From: Orychophragmus violaceus
Lineage: Eukaryota > Streptophyta > Magnoliopsida > Brassicales > Brassicaceae
Assembly: GCA_030180135.1 (NCBI GenBank)
Contig: CM058231.1
Span: forward strand, 34,413,034-34,477,033
Length of the DNA stretch: 64,000 nucleotides
Direction: 5' to 3'
Shown: positions 43,860 through 55,251 of the stretch, piece after piece
Numbering within the stretch: position 1 is the first letter of the stretch
Layout of the letters: each line of letters starts with the position of its first letter
Translations under genes and position numbers: made by a program
Notes under the pieces: model-generated
The model's input: only the letters and a program-made list of their open reading frames with translations
Databases searched by the model: none
Told to the model about the DNA's origin: nothing

Positions 43860-44750
43860 CTACAAGGTAGAACTTGAAGTAATAACATGAATACCTGAGG
43901 AAGTAGTCTCATACATCAACTTCAACTCCTCATAATCTTCCATGAATTTAATGCAATCTCTCTTCCAATGCCCAGTCTCTTTACAGTAGCAGCACTTACC
44001 AACGTAAGAGGTATCTGACTCGGGCTCAGAAGACACACGCTTGCCATGATTCAAAATCTGGACAACTTTGTCTTCACCCTTGTCAGCATTAGGTTTAGTA
44101 AACCTACCCTTCTCCATTATGAGATTATACAGGGTACTCTTCACGTTTGGCTCAACTGTCTTGAGCATATCATGCAGTTCAGTCAGCGTCTTCGTTAAGC
44201 CTTTCTTGATATAGTTCCTTCTGAACTTATCATAGCTTGACGGCAGTGACTGCAGAATGATCTCAGTTGCCAATTCTTGGCTAACTGGATAATCCAGTTT
44301 CCTCAGGTTATCAATGTAACCCATCATTTTACTGACATGAGGACTTACTGGATGATCATTTGGTAGCTTGCAGCTAGTGAGAGACTTAACCAACTGGTAT
44401 CTCTCCACTCTTACCTGCTCCTGAAATTTCAATTTCAGGCTGCTGATCATCTCTATTGGCGACTCCATGTTCTCATATTGCTTCAGCAAATCTGAGTCCA
44501 TGGTAGCCAATATCAGACCACGCACATCTACCGCATCATTATAATGCTTATTCCAAGCATCATATACTGCATGAGAGGCATTGGACCCGATCCTCTCGGG
44601 GAGAGCTCTCTCAAGGACATAGTCCTTTCTCTCCTGCCTGAGGACTAGCCTCAGGTTCCGCGACCAAGTCAAGAAATTTGATCCGTTCAGTTTTTCCATC
44701 TCAAGGACAGACCGGATCGAGAAAGTGTTTTGATTGTTTGTGCTAGTCAT
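43860..44750 (-). CDS. Copia gag protein
   Basis: A 296-codon open frame. It has an N-terminal copia gag motif (KLNGSNFLTWSRNLRLVLRQ), the UBN2/Retrotran_gag-type helical domain (residues about 50-190, including LPSSYDKFRRNY), and a CCHC knuckle CCYCKETGHWKRDC near residue 253. It forms the particle capsid and binds RNA in intact elements. The TAG at its end lies just before the protease motif in the same frame, at a position where a Trp codon would be expected, so it may be a mutated read-through of an ancestral gag-pol ORF. The element is truncated, so the gene is probably non-functional. Confidence 0.85.
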   Translation of the reverse strand: MTSTNNQNTFSIRSVLEMEKLNGSNFLTWSRNLRLVLRQERKDYVLERALPERIGSNASHAVYDAWNKHYNDAVDVRGLILATMDSDLLKQYENMESPIEMISSLKLKFQEQVRVERYQLVKSLTSCKLPNDHPVSPHVSKMMGYIDNLRKLDYPVSQELATEIILQSLPSSYDKFRRNYIKKGLTKTLTELHDMLKTVEPNVKSTLYNLIMEKGRFTKPNADKGEDKVVQILNHGKRVSSEPESDTSYVGKCCYCKETGHWKRDCIKFMEDYEELKLMYETTSSGIHVITSSSTL

Positions 44751-46528
44751 AACTGAAATTTAGAGATAAATAGAGTTTTAGTTATTTAGTTCATAAAAGA
44801 GTAATCTTAATAACTTATAAGAAAACTCGCATTGCATTCAAAATTTCTTTGTTTGACCTCATAAGAATGCAATGATTCCGAGACCCATGTTCAGCTAAAT
44901 CCAAAGTGGGCCACTGGCCGTCACCCAGAAGTAGCTTCACTTGGTAAGCATACTCACAGCTAGTTATATCCAATAACTCTCGGTTGTGAATTGGGCCCAA
45001 GGCCCAATACACCAGATGTCTCAAGGCCCGGGACTCCCGATGGCCCAGTCAAGGAAACCAATCTCTTACAGCCAAATAATCACTAAAGTCTGAGACTCCC
45101 AATGAAATTAGTGACTATATACTACTTTACTTACGCAAAAACAGACACCTCACACTGTAAGCCATATCTGTAATTGAATAAGCGTTAAGTAGCTGACAAG
45201 ATTGGGCAAGACATCCATGCTTGATATTGGTTTTGAGGATCTTAGGTTTCAATAGATTTCCTCCCAAAAATAGAAGATTACTATTTTGGGAAACTTTCCA
45301 TTTCAGGTAACTTACTAAATATGGAAACTTTCTATTTAGGGAAACCTACTATTTTTAGAAACTTCCTAACATGCCAAAATTAGAAACTTCTAATATTAGA
45401 AGCTTTCTAATTTAATGTTTTATTAAAGTTTTCGGTTGGGTCACAAATTATAGGCTCAATTCTTGGCCCAAGACCACAAAATTCCAATTGGCCCAATAAT
45501 TTGACATAACCGAGTCGGTTCATTAATTCTGGTCCAAGACCAAATTAACTACTAAATCCAACTGGTTATTTACTAAACCAGACCAGCTCTAAATTATTTG
45601 GTCCAACCAAATCAAACTTAGACCAGCCTTCGGTTTAGGTTAAAATTCAATTTTGAATTTTAAATCCGGTTTAACCAGAAATTAAATAATACCAATTGTA
45701 TTAAATAACTTCCAGCAAACCGCGATTTGGGTTAACGGCTTAAACCATACATTAATTAAATAATCAATCGATTCATACATTAATTAAATAATTGCTTACA
45801 AGATAAAGCGATCATGTCATTCACATATGAACAAAACGATTTTGACCTTATCAAATCCAACAATCGATTCATGTAATTCAAATAAGTGATATTGACTTTT
45901 TCCAATTGCTTATGATTATCAAATCACGATTCTTGTACAATAACAAATTAAACAAATCGATCTCTTAATTAAAGGTTCAATAAGCGATTTTGACACTAAA
46001 GGACAAAACGATTCTAAACCCTAACAAAACTAATCAAATCGATTCATGATTGTCAAACAAAGTCATCTTTAATTATCACATTCACTAAAGACAAAAACTT
46101 CAATAACAATCAACTTTGATTCAAGTCATTCACTAAAGACAAAGGACAAAATCGATTCACAACCTTAACAGACCTTATGCGTTTCAACAAAGTCAATAAG
46201 CGATCGTGACATTACTTGAAGACAAAACAATTTTGTCCCTTTCCAATTCATAATTCAATTAAACAATCGATTTGTTCAATCACTAAGAGACAAAATTGTG
46301 ATCCTTAAACATTAACAAATCAAATCGTTTCTTGCAATTCACACGATCATGACTTTCTCTTTATCGTATGATGACATAATTGATATTAACAAACCGATCA
46401 ACAAAGTCAACTTTCGATTCACATATTTCTAGGTTTTCCAAGTTTCAATCAATTTTACTCATTAAAATCGATTCATCAAACTAATAAACAACCTAGTATG
46501 ATCCTAAAAGCAAAAATCTAATGACCTA
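44751..46528 (-). other. Copia leader region without a gene
   Basis: About 1.78 kb between PBS and gag, unusually long for copia. It contains many AATCGATT/AACAATCGATTC-like phrases (45750-46480), and TTTGGTC/GGTTTA-rich DNA near 45500-45700. A nested decayed insertion is possible, but I could not define ends. Confidence 0.5.
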
Positions 46529-46541
46529 GGCTCTGATACCA
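46529..46541 (-). other. Copia primer binding site
   Basis: On minus TGGTATCAGAGCC, an exact initiator-Met PBS, one base from the LTR border. Confidence 0.92.
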
Positions 46542-46542
46542 C

Positions 46543-47190
46543 TGAAGGATTATGTGTGTTCATTGGTGTAATTATCAGATTACAACCTAACATAATCAAC
46601 TAGGATCTAGGTGATTTGCAGATGAATCATAAACAGATCAGATTCATTACCTTGTGATTGCAGCGGATTGATCAAAGGAATGAAGAGATCTGCAAGAGCT
46701 GATAGAAACCGGCTCCTCCTAGGTATCCACACTCTTACAAGCTATTGGATCAGGCTGCTAGACCAAGCTGGAATTGTCAGAGAGAGAGAGAGGACGGCTG
46801 AGGCTCAAAATCGCAGGAGATCATGTATATAGCCCTAGGCGCCTGTCCTCTTCCTTATATGGGCCCAAGTAATTAAACTAATGGCCTATTAGGCTTTTGG
46901 GCCCAAGACACAAATCAGACAAAAGCCTGTATTTTGTCTGGCCCAATTCTCTGTACAAATACAGTAAATGCCTTGCATCTTACCGTATTAATTCCTTGTT
47001 AACTTTCCCGTTAGCTATGGTGTGTGACCCTTTGGGATCATACAATACTGGTAATAAGTCCTAAACTTATAGATCATGAGCGGGCTCTAGCAAGTCATCA
47101 TGATCACCCAGTATTTATGACTTATGTCTGATCTCGACACTTATCATACTTTCTAGAGATAGTACGGTAGATTTCAGGACATTCCCAACA
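46543..47190 (-). repeat. 5' LTR of the copia element
   Basis: 648 bp. On minus it begins TGTTGGGAATGTCC and ends ATAATCCTTCA next to the PBS. Only one copy is in the window. Confidence 0.88.
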
Positions 47191-47640
47191 GATCTCATCC
47201 AAATGAGGCAACACATGTTTCATTGATCAGGAAAGCTACATCAGAGGAGGAAATGTCAGCCCTGAAGGACATAGTGACTGAACTGAATGAGAGCATGGCA
47301 ATACTACTGAGGATCAATGGAGTTAACCCTAAGACTTACCAGCCACAAGCTTCTCGTGAGAGTGGTGCATCTGTTCCTCCAAGTCCACATTCTGAATCTA
47401 GCAGGCAGCCAAACCAAATCTCAGACAACACACACAATAGTCAAGTTGTACTTCCATGTAATATAAGAACATGTTTAAATTAGGTCTTTGTAAATCCTTC
47501 TTTTTGCTATGTAAAATTTTTAAAAATATAAATCTAACTAAGTTTTTCTTGTATTAAACGTGTTTATTACTTTCATATGCATTATTTTAATTCAATTTGG
47601 CTAATGTTGTATAAATAGAACTGATTCAATTTTGGTATAA
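47191..47640 (+). pseudogene. Plant transposase-like (Ptta/En/Spm) C-terminal fragment
   Basis: The frame to 47483 contains EEEMSALKDIVTELNESMAI and VPPSPHSESSRQPN. This resembles the C-terminus of the plant En/Spm accessory (TNP1/Ptta-type) transposon proteins. The copia LTR cuts its 5' side. It probably belongs to the CACTA remnant that ends at 48262. Confidence 0.5.
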
Positions 47641-48262
47641 ATCACCATACCTACAGATTGCTACGAAAAAGTTCATGGATAATATAGCTACGATAAAATT
47701 CGTAGCTATATGTAGCATAGTAGCTACGACACAATCCGTAGATATTCGTAGCCATAGATACGAACATGTGTGTAGCCATTTGTAGCTCAATAAATACGAA
47801 TAAATACGTAGATATTCGTAGCCATGGCTATGAAAATATATGTAACCATCCGTAGCTACGTTATCTACGAATAGACAAGATTGAATTCGCAGCTATATAG
47901 CTACGAACTTAACTGTAGCCATACATAGACATATAGCTACAAAATATGTTGTTGCAATTCGTAGCTATTGATACAAATTAGTTTGCACCAATCGGTAGAT
48001 ATGTATCTACGAATTTTTTGTAGATAGTCGTAGCTAATATAGCTACGAATACAGATCGTCGATATTCGTAGCTATTAACTACGGATATGTTCGTAGCTAT
48101 TCCGCAGACACGTAGCTACGTATAGCTACAAAGGTTCAATAGCTACGACCATTTAGGCGCAGAAGCGCATTGTCGCTATCCGTAGCTATAGCCAAAATAT
48201 CTACGGAAATATGGCCATAGCTACGACTAAATCTGAAGCTATAGCCCAGTTTTCTTATAGTG
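47641..48262. mobile_element. CACTA remnant, right end
   Basis: Dense GTAGCTA/TAGCTACGA subterminal repeats are followed by the right terminus TTTTCTTATAGTG at 48250-48262. The left end was not found. The repeats are of the same class as those of the CACTA element at 40169-42584. Confidence 0.7.
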
Positions 48263-48950
48263 TTAATTGGGTATGATGTCCGGTACATTGTTCCGATACA
48301 AGGAATGATGACTATATTGTTAACTACAAAACATTTATTATTTGACCTATTCCTTCATGTCAACCATATAGTTCATGTAACTAATGATACATTTGTATTG
48401 TTTAGATATGTGATTATGTGATGATGTCGATTTCATTTTTTCTTAAAATCACATTTTCTTTTAAAATTGATACATATTAACTATGCTATCAAGTTATATA
48501 AAAATTATTGATAAAATTATATATTCATATGATATATATATATAGCTAATAATTTGAATATATATGTTAAGTTGTGAGAACAAAATATGTTAACAAATAC
48601 ATACTTAAATATATATTATGTATGTTAATGATTTTTTATAGCGTTACAAATAATATAACTCGGTAACAAAATATTTAGTATGTTAAAATAATAAAATTAA
48701 ATATGAGCTATTTAAATTTATGTTTTACACATAAAATAAATGTTAGATTTCTAATAAAGAATGATTTAAATAGATTTTATGTATGTTTTTGATTTGTTTA
48801 AAACCTTACAAATAAATAGAACTTTCTAATAAAATATATAATCTATTAAAATAATAATATTTAGTGTTAAAATATATTCTATAATTTTATTATTATTGTT
48901 TAAATGGTAATCATGAAGTTAGAATATATAAGAATAATTATCTTGAATTA

Positions 48951-50763
48951 TCTATATATATATAAAGAAGGCTTTTCACTCTTCTCTTTGTGTCACATCA
49001 TCATTCTTTAACCATTTATATCATTTTAAATTTTTATTGAATAGTTTTATATATAATTAACTTTTATGAAAGAAATATGAAAAGTCGCTTTAAATATATA
49101 ATAAAATATAAGCATTTTAATATCATAAATTTAATAAAAATTACACAGCCATTAAATAACATAACCTAAACTAAAACTTCAAATGGTGTGAATACATTAT
49201 GGTTTATTTAAAACAAAAATACATATTAAAGATTTAAAAATATTTTTAATGGCATTAACATCTTTTAAGTAATAATTTTTAACCATTAAAACAATGTTAA
49301 ATCCCACAAACTAAATGTCTCTAAAACCATCACATACATTATTGGGGAAGTATGGTCCACAAAAGCATATTTCAACGAAACAACTTCGGCTTTGGAAAAT
49401 ATTTTGTTTAATCTCCACCTTGAAAGGTACTAAAAAATCCCAATCACTGTTTACAATGTTTAAAAGTATGTTTCACTGACAATTTGGTACCCTCCATCAT
49501 TGACTTCCCCTAACAGCGAGAAACTCCATGTCAGTGTTTTTGATGCTCATGCAAACACAGTCAATCAGATCCTTTGCCACAAAGAAGCACATGCATGTGT
49601 GATGTTGACTACAAATATCAATCCCAAGTTTTTTGTAGGTCTGTCATATACAATCTACGTTGTCAACATCTATTACAATCACCTATAAAACACAAATCAT
49701 ATCAATTCTTTCCAAGGGGAGTTGTACCTCAATGCGACTTATGGGACAAAGTTTACTTTGACGACAGCGTGCAAGCTACCAACACTCATTTACAACGGTA
49801 TCATTGGACATTCTTCCTACCAAATATAAATTTTTGCTATTTGATGTATTATAACACACCACAACTTGAAATGCAAATACCAAGAGAGCGACGCTGCTAC
49901 TAAATACCTTGGAATGTAGAAGATTGAGCATATGACAATTAGGGGTATATGTTGTTCGAAAACTAGAATTGGGAACTATGTTAGAAGATATAGACGAATA
50001 CAATAAGCAACCTCTATAGACTAAGTACATGTACAAACTGAACCCCTCTAAAACAAAAGTTAACTGTTTTTAATATGCAAACGACAACCTACCAAAACAT
50101 GATATACAATAAACTAAAACACAAATTTAATGGGCTAAACCAACAGTGTATTAACCATAAAATAGGGTTTTAAAGAACGTAATAGAAAAAATAAGTTTCA
50201 TGGTTACTACAACTTTATATGTAGTTTTTTTGCCAGACGGTTAAATAACCAAGAAAAAAAAAAGTTATGACAATACAAGAATATAAAAAACACAAATAAA
50301 CTACACACAACAAAAAATGGGGAAAATTCTCCCGTTAAGGGATATGAAAAAGGAAAAATGGAATACATATACTTGGTGAGCTTTTAAAATTGGATTTAAT
50401 AGAAATAAAACAAAAGAATAACTAATTTAGAAATAAAACAAGAGAATAACTAATTTAGAAATAACTAATTTAGAAATAAAAATGAAAGAGATAATTATAG
50501 AGGGTATTAAAATATTTTTGTGAATTGTTTAAAGTTAAAAGTATTAATTCTCTGAAATTATGCTAAAGGTCGATTTGATGATAAATAAAGATAAATATAA
50601 AAACTAAGAAGATTTTTTTTTAAAAAAACACATTTTGAAAATAAGATAACGAACGACATCGAAAATGTTAAAAAGAAACCATGATGAAAATTAAAAGGCT
50701 AAAAAAAAATTTGAGAGTAAAAATATATAACAAGAATCCGCGCGAAACGCGGGAATTCCCTAG
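48951..50763 (+). mobile_element. Non-autonomous Helitron
   Basis: 1813 bp. Starts TCTATATATATATAAAGAAG after a host A (48950) and ends ...AATTCCCTAG before a host T (50764). A GC-rich hairpin CCGCGCGAAACGCGG (50738-50752) lies 8 nt before the terminal CTAG. Copy B of the duplication lacks the insert and supplies the empty site. There is no Rep/helicase. Confidence 0.88.
49500..49800 (+). pseudogene. Decayed RPA-like (DUF223) fragment in the Helitron
   Basis: Pieces in shifted frames, FDAHANTVNQIL and TTNINPKFF, then VYFDDSVQATNTHL, recall the OB-fold region of plant RPA70-like/DUF223 proteins (ATNINPK..., YFD.E) that often travel in Helitrons. It is heavily decayed. Identification rests on short motifs. 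Confidence 0.45.
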
Positions 50764-52821
50764 TATATATAACCAGAGAGATGGTACTCTACTTTCAATG
50801 CGCCACCTCAACAAATAGATTGTGCTTACATGGATGTCCTCTAAAACATATTGTAATTTGACAGTTATTTGGAAGACCTCTCATTGTTTTAATTAAATTA
50901 AACAAACTTGTAAATATTGTCCATTAAGAAGCCGATCACCACCGAATATGAACAAATGTAAGTTGGTCCAACATCAAACCCAAACAAAATTTAGACTCCA
51001 CCCTCGACTCAAAACTCATCCTCAACCTCTCATACGAGATTCTTCATCGCAAAATCTTAACCTTCTTCTCATGCGAATTGGTAGTTGAAAGACCAACCGT
51101 TCTGTTTCCCTTCAATCATTCCCCCACGTTCACCATCCTTCTCTTAATTTTGCATTCAAGTCCAAAACTTCCATGCTCACATCAAGCCGTCAAATCAAAC
51201 CGTCGCCTGTGATCTATATATTTTCCACACGGCCGAACATGTAATTGCCTCTGTTTTGTTTCCCATCACAATCCTTTTTCCTTATTTTTTTTTCTCTGTC
51301 AATCAATCACATCTCCTAAAATGTCACAAATGGATGTCGTCGCCGTCATTGCTTCTCAGAGTATTCCACTTTCTGTGAACTCCAGCTTGAACGTTCTCCA
51401 CAAAATGTCGTTGGCAGCTTCTTCATGTTCTGGGATGCCATGAACATCAAGAAAGAGGGTGAACTATTGGAAATTTTCATACTACTCATCGATGAAAATG
51501 TTATCGCTCCTACTCCCTTTCCCGTTTTCTCATGCTGTGTTACATATCCTACACTTTGCAGTCCAACAAACAGGTTGAAAAAACTTTATTTGTGGTATCA
51601 TCTCAACAAATCCCCCTATATTTTAAACAAACTTGTTTTAGCAACCAGTTCTCATGTTGGGTGGCATAACCTTCATATTCATCTAAAGGCTTATGCTTTT
51701 GTTAACAATTCCACATGACATAGTATTTGATGAGTTTTTCTTGGCTCACATCTTTGGACGGTGGAGAAAAAGAAATTTGGATTAGGAATCAGCCGCTGTT
51801 GCGGGTGCTTTCAATTTGTTTTGAGATATTGGAAGTTAGTCTTTGTCTTCGTTCCCTTATTTTTTTTTCATGGTTTCAAGTTGATAAATTTAAGGATATA
51901 TCTTCCACGCGTCACCGCCAGAAAACCCTACCCAACCCAAATCTAATGGTACCCGCCCACAAATAACGTTTTTCTAGAAACCCATAATGTACCTAACCCA
52001 ATTAAGATAAACAAAAAAATCCCTCTTGTTTGGGTAACCAACAAGTATCCTAAATTTTATTAATGTTATCTTTATGCTTTATAACTATTGTTTTTTTTTT
52101 AAATTAAGTCTATGTATAATATTAGTTTTTTTCAATAATTTTCATGAAAAAGAAAATCGACTAAATCCGTAGCTATGGCCCAGTTTTCTTATAATATTAA
52201 TTGGGTATGATGTCTGGTACACTTTTCTGATACCAAGAATAATGATTATGTTGTTAACTACATAATATTTATTAGTTAATCTATGCCATCATGTCAACCA
52301 TATAGTTCGTGTAATTAATGATACATAGTATTGTTTAGATGTGTGATCATGTGATGGTGTTGATTTTGATTGATTTACAATCATTTTTTATTTTTAAAAT
52401 TACTATATATTAACTCTATTATCGCGTTACGTAAAAATATTGATAAACTTATATATTCATATGATATATATATAGTTAATAATTTGAACATATATTTTGT
52501 GAGAACAAAATATGTTAACAAAGATAGACTTAAATAGATTATTATGTATGTTAGTGATCTGTTTAAAGCGTTACAAATAATATAACTCGGTAACATAATA
52601 TATAGTCTAGTAAAATAATAATATTAAATATTAGCTATATACATTTATGTTTTATAGAGGAAATAAAATGTTAGATTGCTAATAAAGAATGACTTAAACA
52701 GATTTTATGTATGTTATTCATTTGTCTAAAGTCTTACAAATAAATAGAACTCGTTAATAAAATATATAGTCTATTAAAATAATAATATTTAGTGTTAAAA
52801 TACAGTATAATTTTATTATTA

Positions 52822-53549
52822 TCTTTTAAATATTGTTCGTATCTCTGCTGCCTCCGTTCCTCTAGCCAATCATGATCTCCCTGATTCGTATTCAGGTTTG
52901 ATCTTGTCGGTTCATTGGGTTGTTTGGTGTTTGACTGGTTTATGTCATAGTGCAAGATTTACTCTGTTTAGGCTTAAGCTAATGTCATCCCTTTTACCTC
53001 TTTATTAGGATGCTAGACTCGTTCTTAGCTCTCCCTTACCTCTTTATGAGGATCATGTGACCTTGCCTCTGTATGAGGATCTTGATACCTTGCCTCTTTA
53101 TGAGGATTTTGTTATCCTACCTCTTTATCAGGATCTTGGCTCCTTTATGGAGTTCTTTACTGCCTTGTGCTCAACATTTGTTTCAAATGGTTGTGTTGCA
53201 AGGAGTGTCATCACATGCTAATCTGTTAGGTGTTTAATCGCCTCTGTAGCCATTCCAGAAATAGAAAATTTTACACTTGTTGCTATTCTAATCTCGGGTG
53301 TTTGAACTAGTACCCAAGGCTTCATCTTACTTAGCAACTCCATTGTCGAAGAGATCCGCGGACTTCTCCAAGACTTTTATTTGTTTAAGTGCTATGTCGG
53401 CATTATCCCTCTATGTTTTTCTGATTACTCTGTTGTAGTTTTCGCGTTTTATGCCTTGATGGTGATGTTGTTTGAGAACATTTACTCCTTTTATGGAGAT
53501 TGAACTTTTATATAAAAAAACATTTGATCAAAAAAATATTCTTTTAAAT
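52822..53549 (+). mobile_element. 5'-truncated LINE in copy B
   Basis: Absent from copy A. Flanked by TCTTTTAAAT (52822-52831, 53540-53549), and it ends in an A-rich tail with TTGATCAAAAAAA. There is no coding region. It contains a 27-bp repeat with CCTC...GAGG units (52995-53125). Confidence 0.8.
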
Positions 53550-53591
53550 GGTAATCGTGAAGTTAGAAATATATGAAAATAATTATCTTTA

Positions 53592-53593
<2 letters not shown>

Positions 53594-53637
<44 letters not shown>
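53594..53637. repeat. (AT)n microsatellite
   Basis: About 20 AT units at the position where copy A carries the Helitron. Confidence 0.95.
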
Positions 53638-53638
<1 letters not shown>

Positions 53639-53721
53639 TAACGAGAGATATGGTACTCTACTCTCAATGCGCCACCTCAAGAAATAAATTGTGCTTACAT
53701 GGATGTTCCCTAAAGCATATT

Positions 53722-53946
53722 GGGTGTGAATGGTGTAGCTACAGTTAAAAATATAGATGCATACCGCTTTCTTTGTTACCAATCACGAAAACGTTATTAA
53801 ACGCTATAGTAAAAACGGTTACTCTTAGTTTTTTTTGTTACCGCTTTCACTAACAGCTTTCACTTACAGTTTTTCACTGTTCAACCGCTTACCACTTTCG
53901 CTAACCGCTAATATAGCCGTTCCGCTTTTGTTCACCAATCAGACCC
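53722..53946. mobile_element. Small MITE in copy B
   Basis: 225 bp with inverted ends GGGTGTGAATGGTG and CACCAATCAGACCC, flanked by ATT (53719-53721, 53947-53949). It is missing from copy A, which shows the uninterrupted target. The interior has repeated ACCGCTTTC/AACCGCT phrases. A three-base duplication and GGG ends suggest PIF/Harbinger. Confidence 0.82.
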
Positions 53947-55251
53947 ATTATAATTTGACAGTTATTGGAAGGCCTCTCATTGTTTTAATTAAATTAAACA
54001 AACATGTAAATATTGTCCATTAAGAAACCGATCACCACCGAAAATGAACAAATGTAAGTTGGTCCAACATTAAACCCAAACAAATCCAGACTCCACCCTC
54101 AACACAAAACTCATCTTCAACCTCTCATACGAGATTCTTGATCGCGAAATCTTAATCTTTTTCTTATGTGAATTGGTAGTTGAAAGACCAGCCATTTCCA
54201 ATCCCTTCAATCATACCCCACATCCACCATCCATTAAAATAATTCTCTTTTAATTTTGCATTCAAGTACGACCTGCCATGCTCACATCAAGTTGTCAAAT
54301 CAAACCGCCGCCCCATGATCTATATATTTTCCACACGGCCGAAAATGTAATCGCCTCTGTTTTTGTTTCCCATCACAATCATTTTTCCTTATTGTTTTCC
54401 CTGTCGATCAATCACATCTACTAAAATGTCACAAATGGATGTCTTCGCCATCATTGCTTCTTAGAGTATTCCACTTTTTGTGAACTCCATCTTTGATGTT
54501 CTCCACAAAAAGTCGTTGGCTGCATCTTCAAGTTCTGCGATGCCAGGAACATCAAGAAAGAGGGTGAACTAGTGGGCATTGTCATACTACTCGTTAATGA
54601 AAATGTTATCGCTCCTACTCTCTTTTCTGTCTTCTCAGGTTGTGTTACATATCTTACACTTTGCAGTCCAACAAACAGGTTTAAAAATCTTTATTTATGG
54701 TATCATCCCAACAACTCCCCCTCTATTTTAAACAAAGTTGTCATAGCCCCCACTTCTCATGCTGGGCGGCATAACCTTCATATTCATCTAAAGGCTTATG
54801 CTTTTGTTAACAATTCCACATGACACAGTATTTGATGAGTTTTTCTTGGCTAACATCTTTGGACGGTGGGGAATAAGCAATTTGGATTAGGCATCAGCTG
54901 CTGTAGTGGGTGCTTTCAATTTGTTTTGAGATATTGGAAGATAGTCTTTGTATTCGTTTCCTTATGTTTTTTTTTCATGGTTTTAAGTTGATAAATTTAG
55001 GATATAGCTTCCCTGCGTCACCGCAAAAAAAACCCTACCCAACTTAAATCTAATGGGTGCCCGCCCACAAATAACCTTGTTTCTATAAACCCATAAAATA
55101 CCCTTACCCAATTAGGATAAACAAAAAAAACCCTAATGTTTAGGTAACCCACAAGTACCCTAACTTGTATTAATGTTTTGTTTATGCTTTATAATTATTT
55201 TTTAAAAAATATATATGTATATATTATTAATTTTCTTAATAAATTTTGATG

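Larger units (their letters stand above)
43105..47190 (-). mobile_element. Truncated Ty1/copia retrotransposon (LTR, leader, gag, protease and integrase remnants)
   Basis: On minus: 5' LTR (47190-46543), PBS, a leader of about 1.78 kb, gag (44750-43860), a protease remnant and an integrase start. It breaks off near 43105 at the E2F-like array. RT, RNase H and the 3' LTR are missing, so no target duplication can be tested. Confidence 0.85.
48222..52150. repeat. Tandem duplication, copy A (contains a Helitron)
   Basis: Leaving out insertions, it matches 52155-55253 at roughly 90% over several blocks: 48222-48950 with 52155-52822, and 50764-52150 with 53630-55253. It includes the last 40 or so bases of the CACTA right end. 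The small shared open frame (51425-51718) has mostly non-synonymous differences between copies and is not called a gene. Confidence 0.8.

Noticed and set aside
51425..54823. Shared small protein in duplication copies A and B (51425-51718, 54572-54823)
   Set aside because: Most differences between copies change amino acids, no domain is recognisable, and copy B lacks the upstream part; looks neutral.
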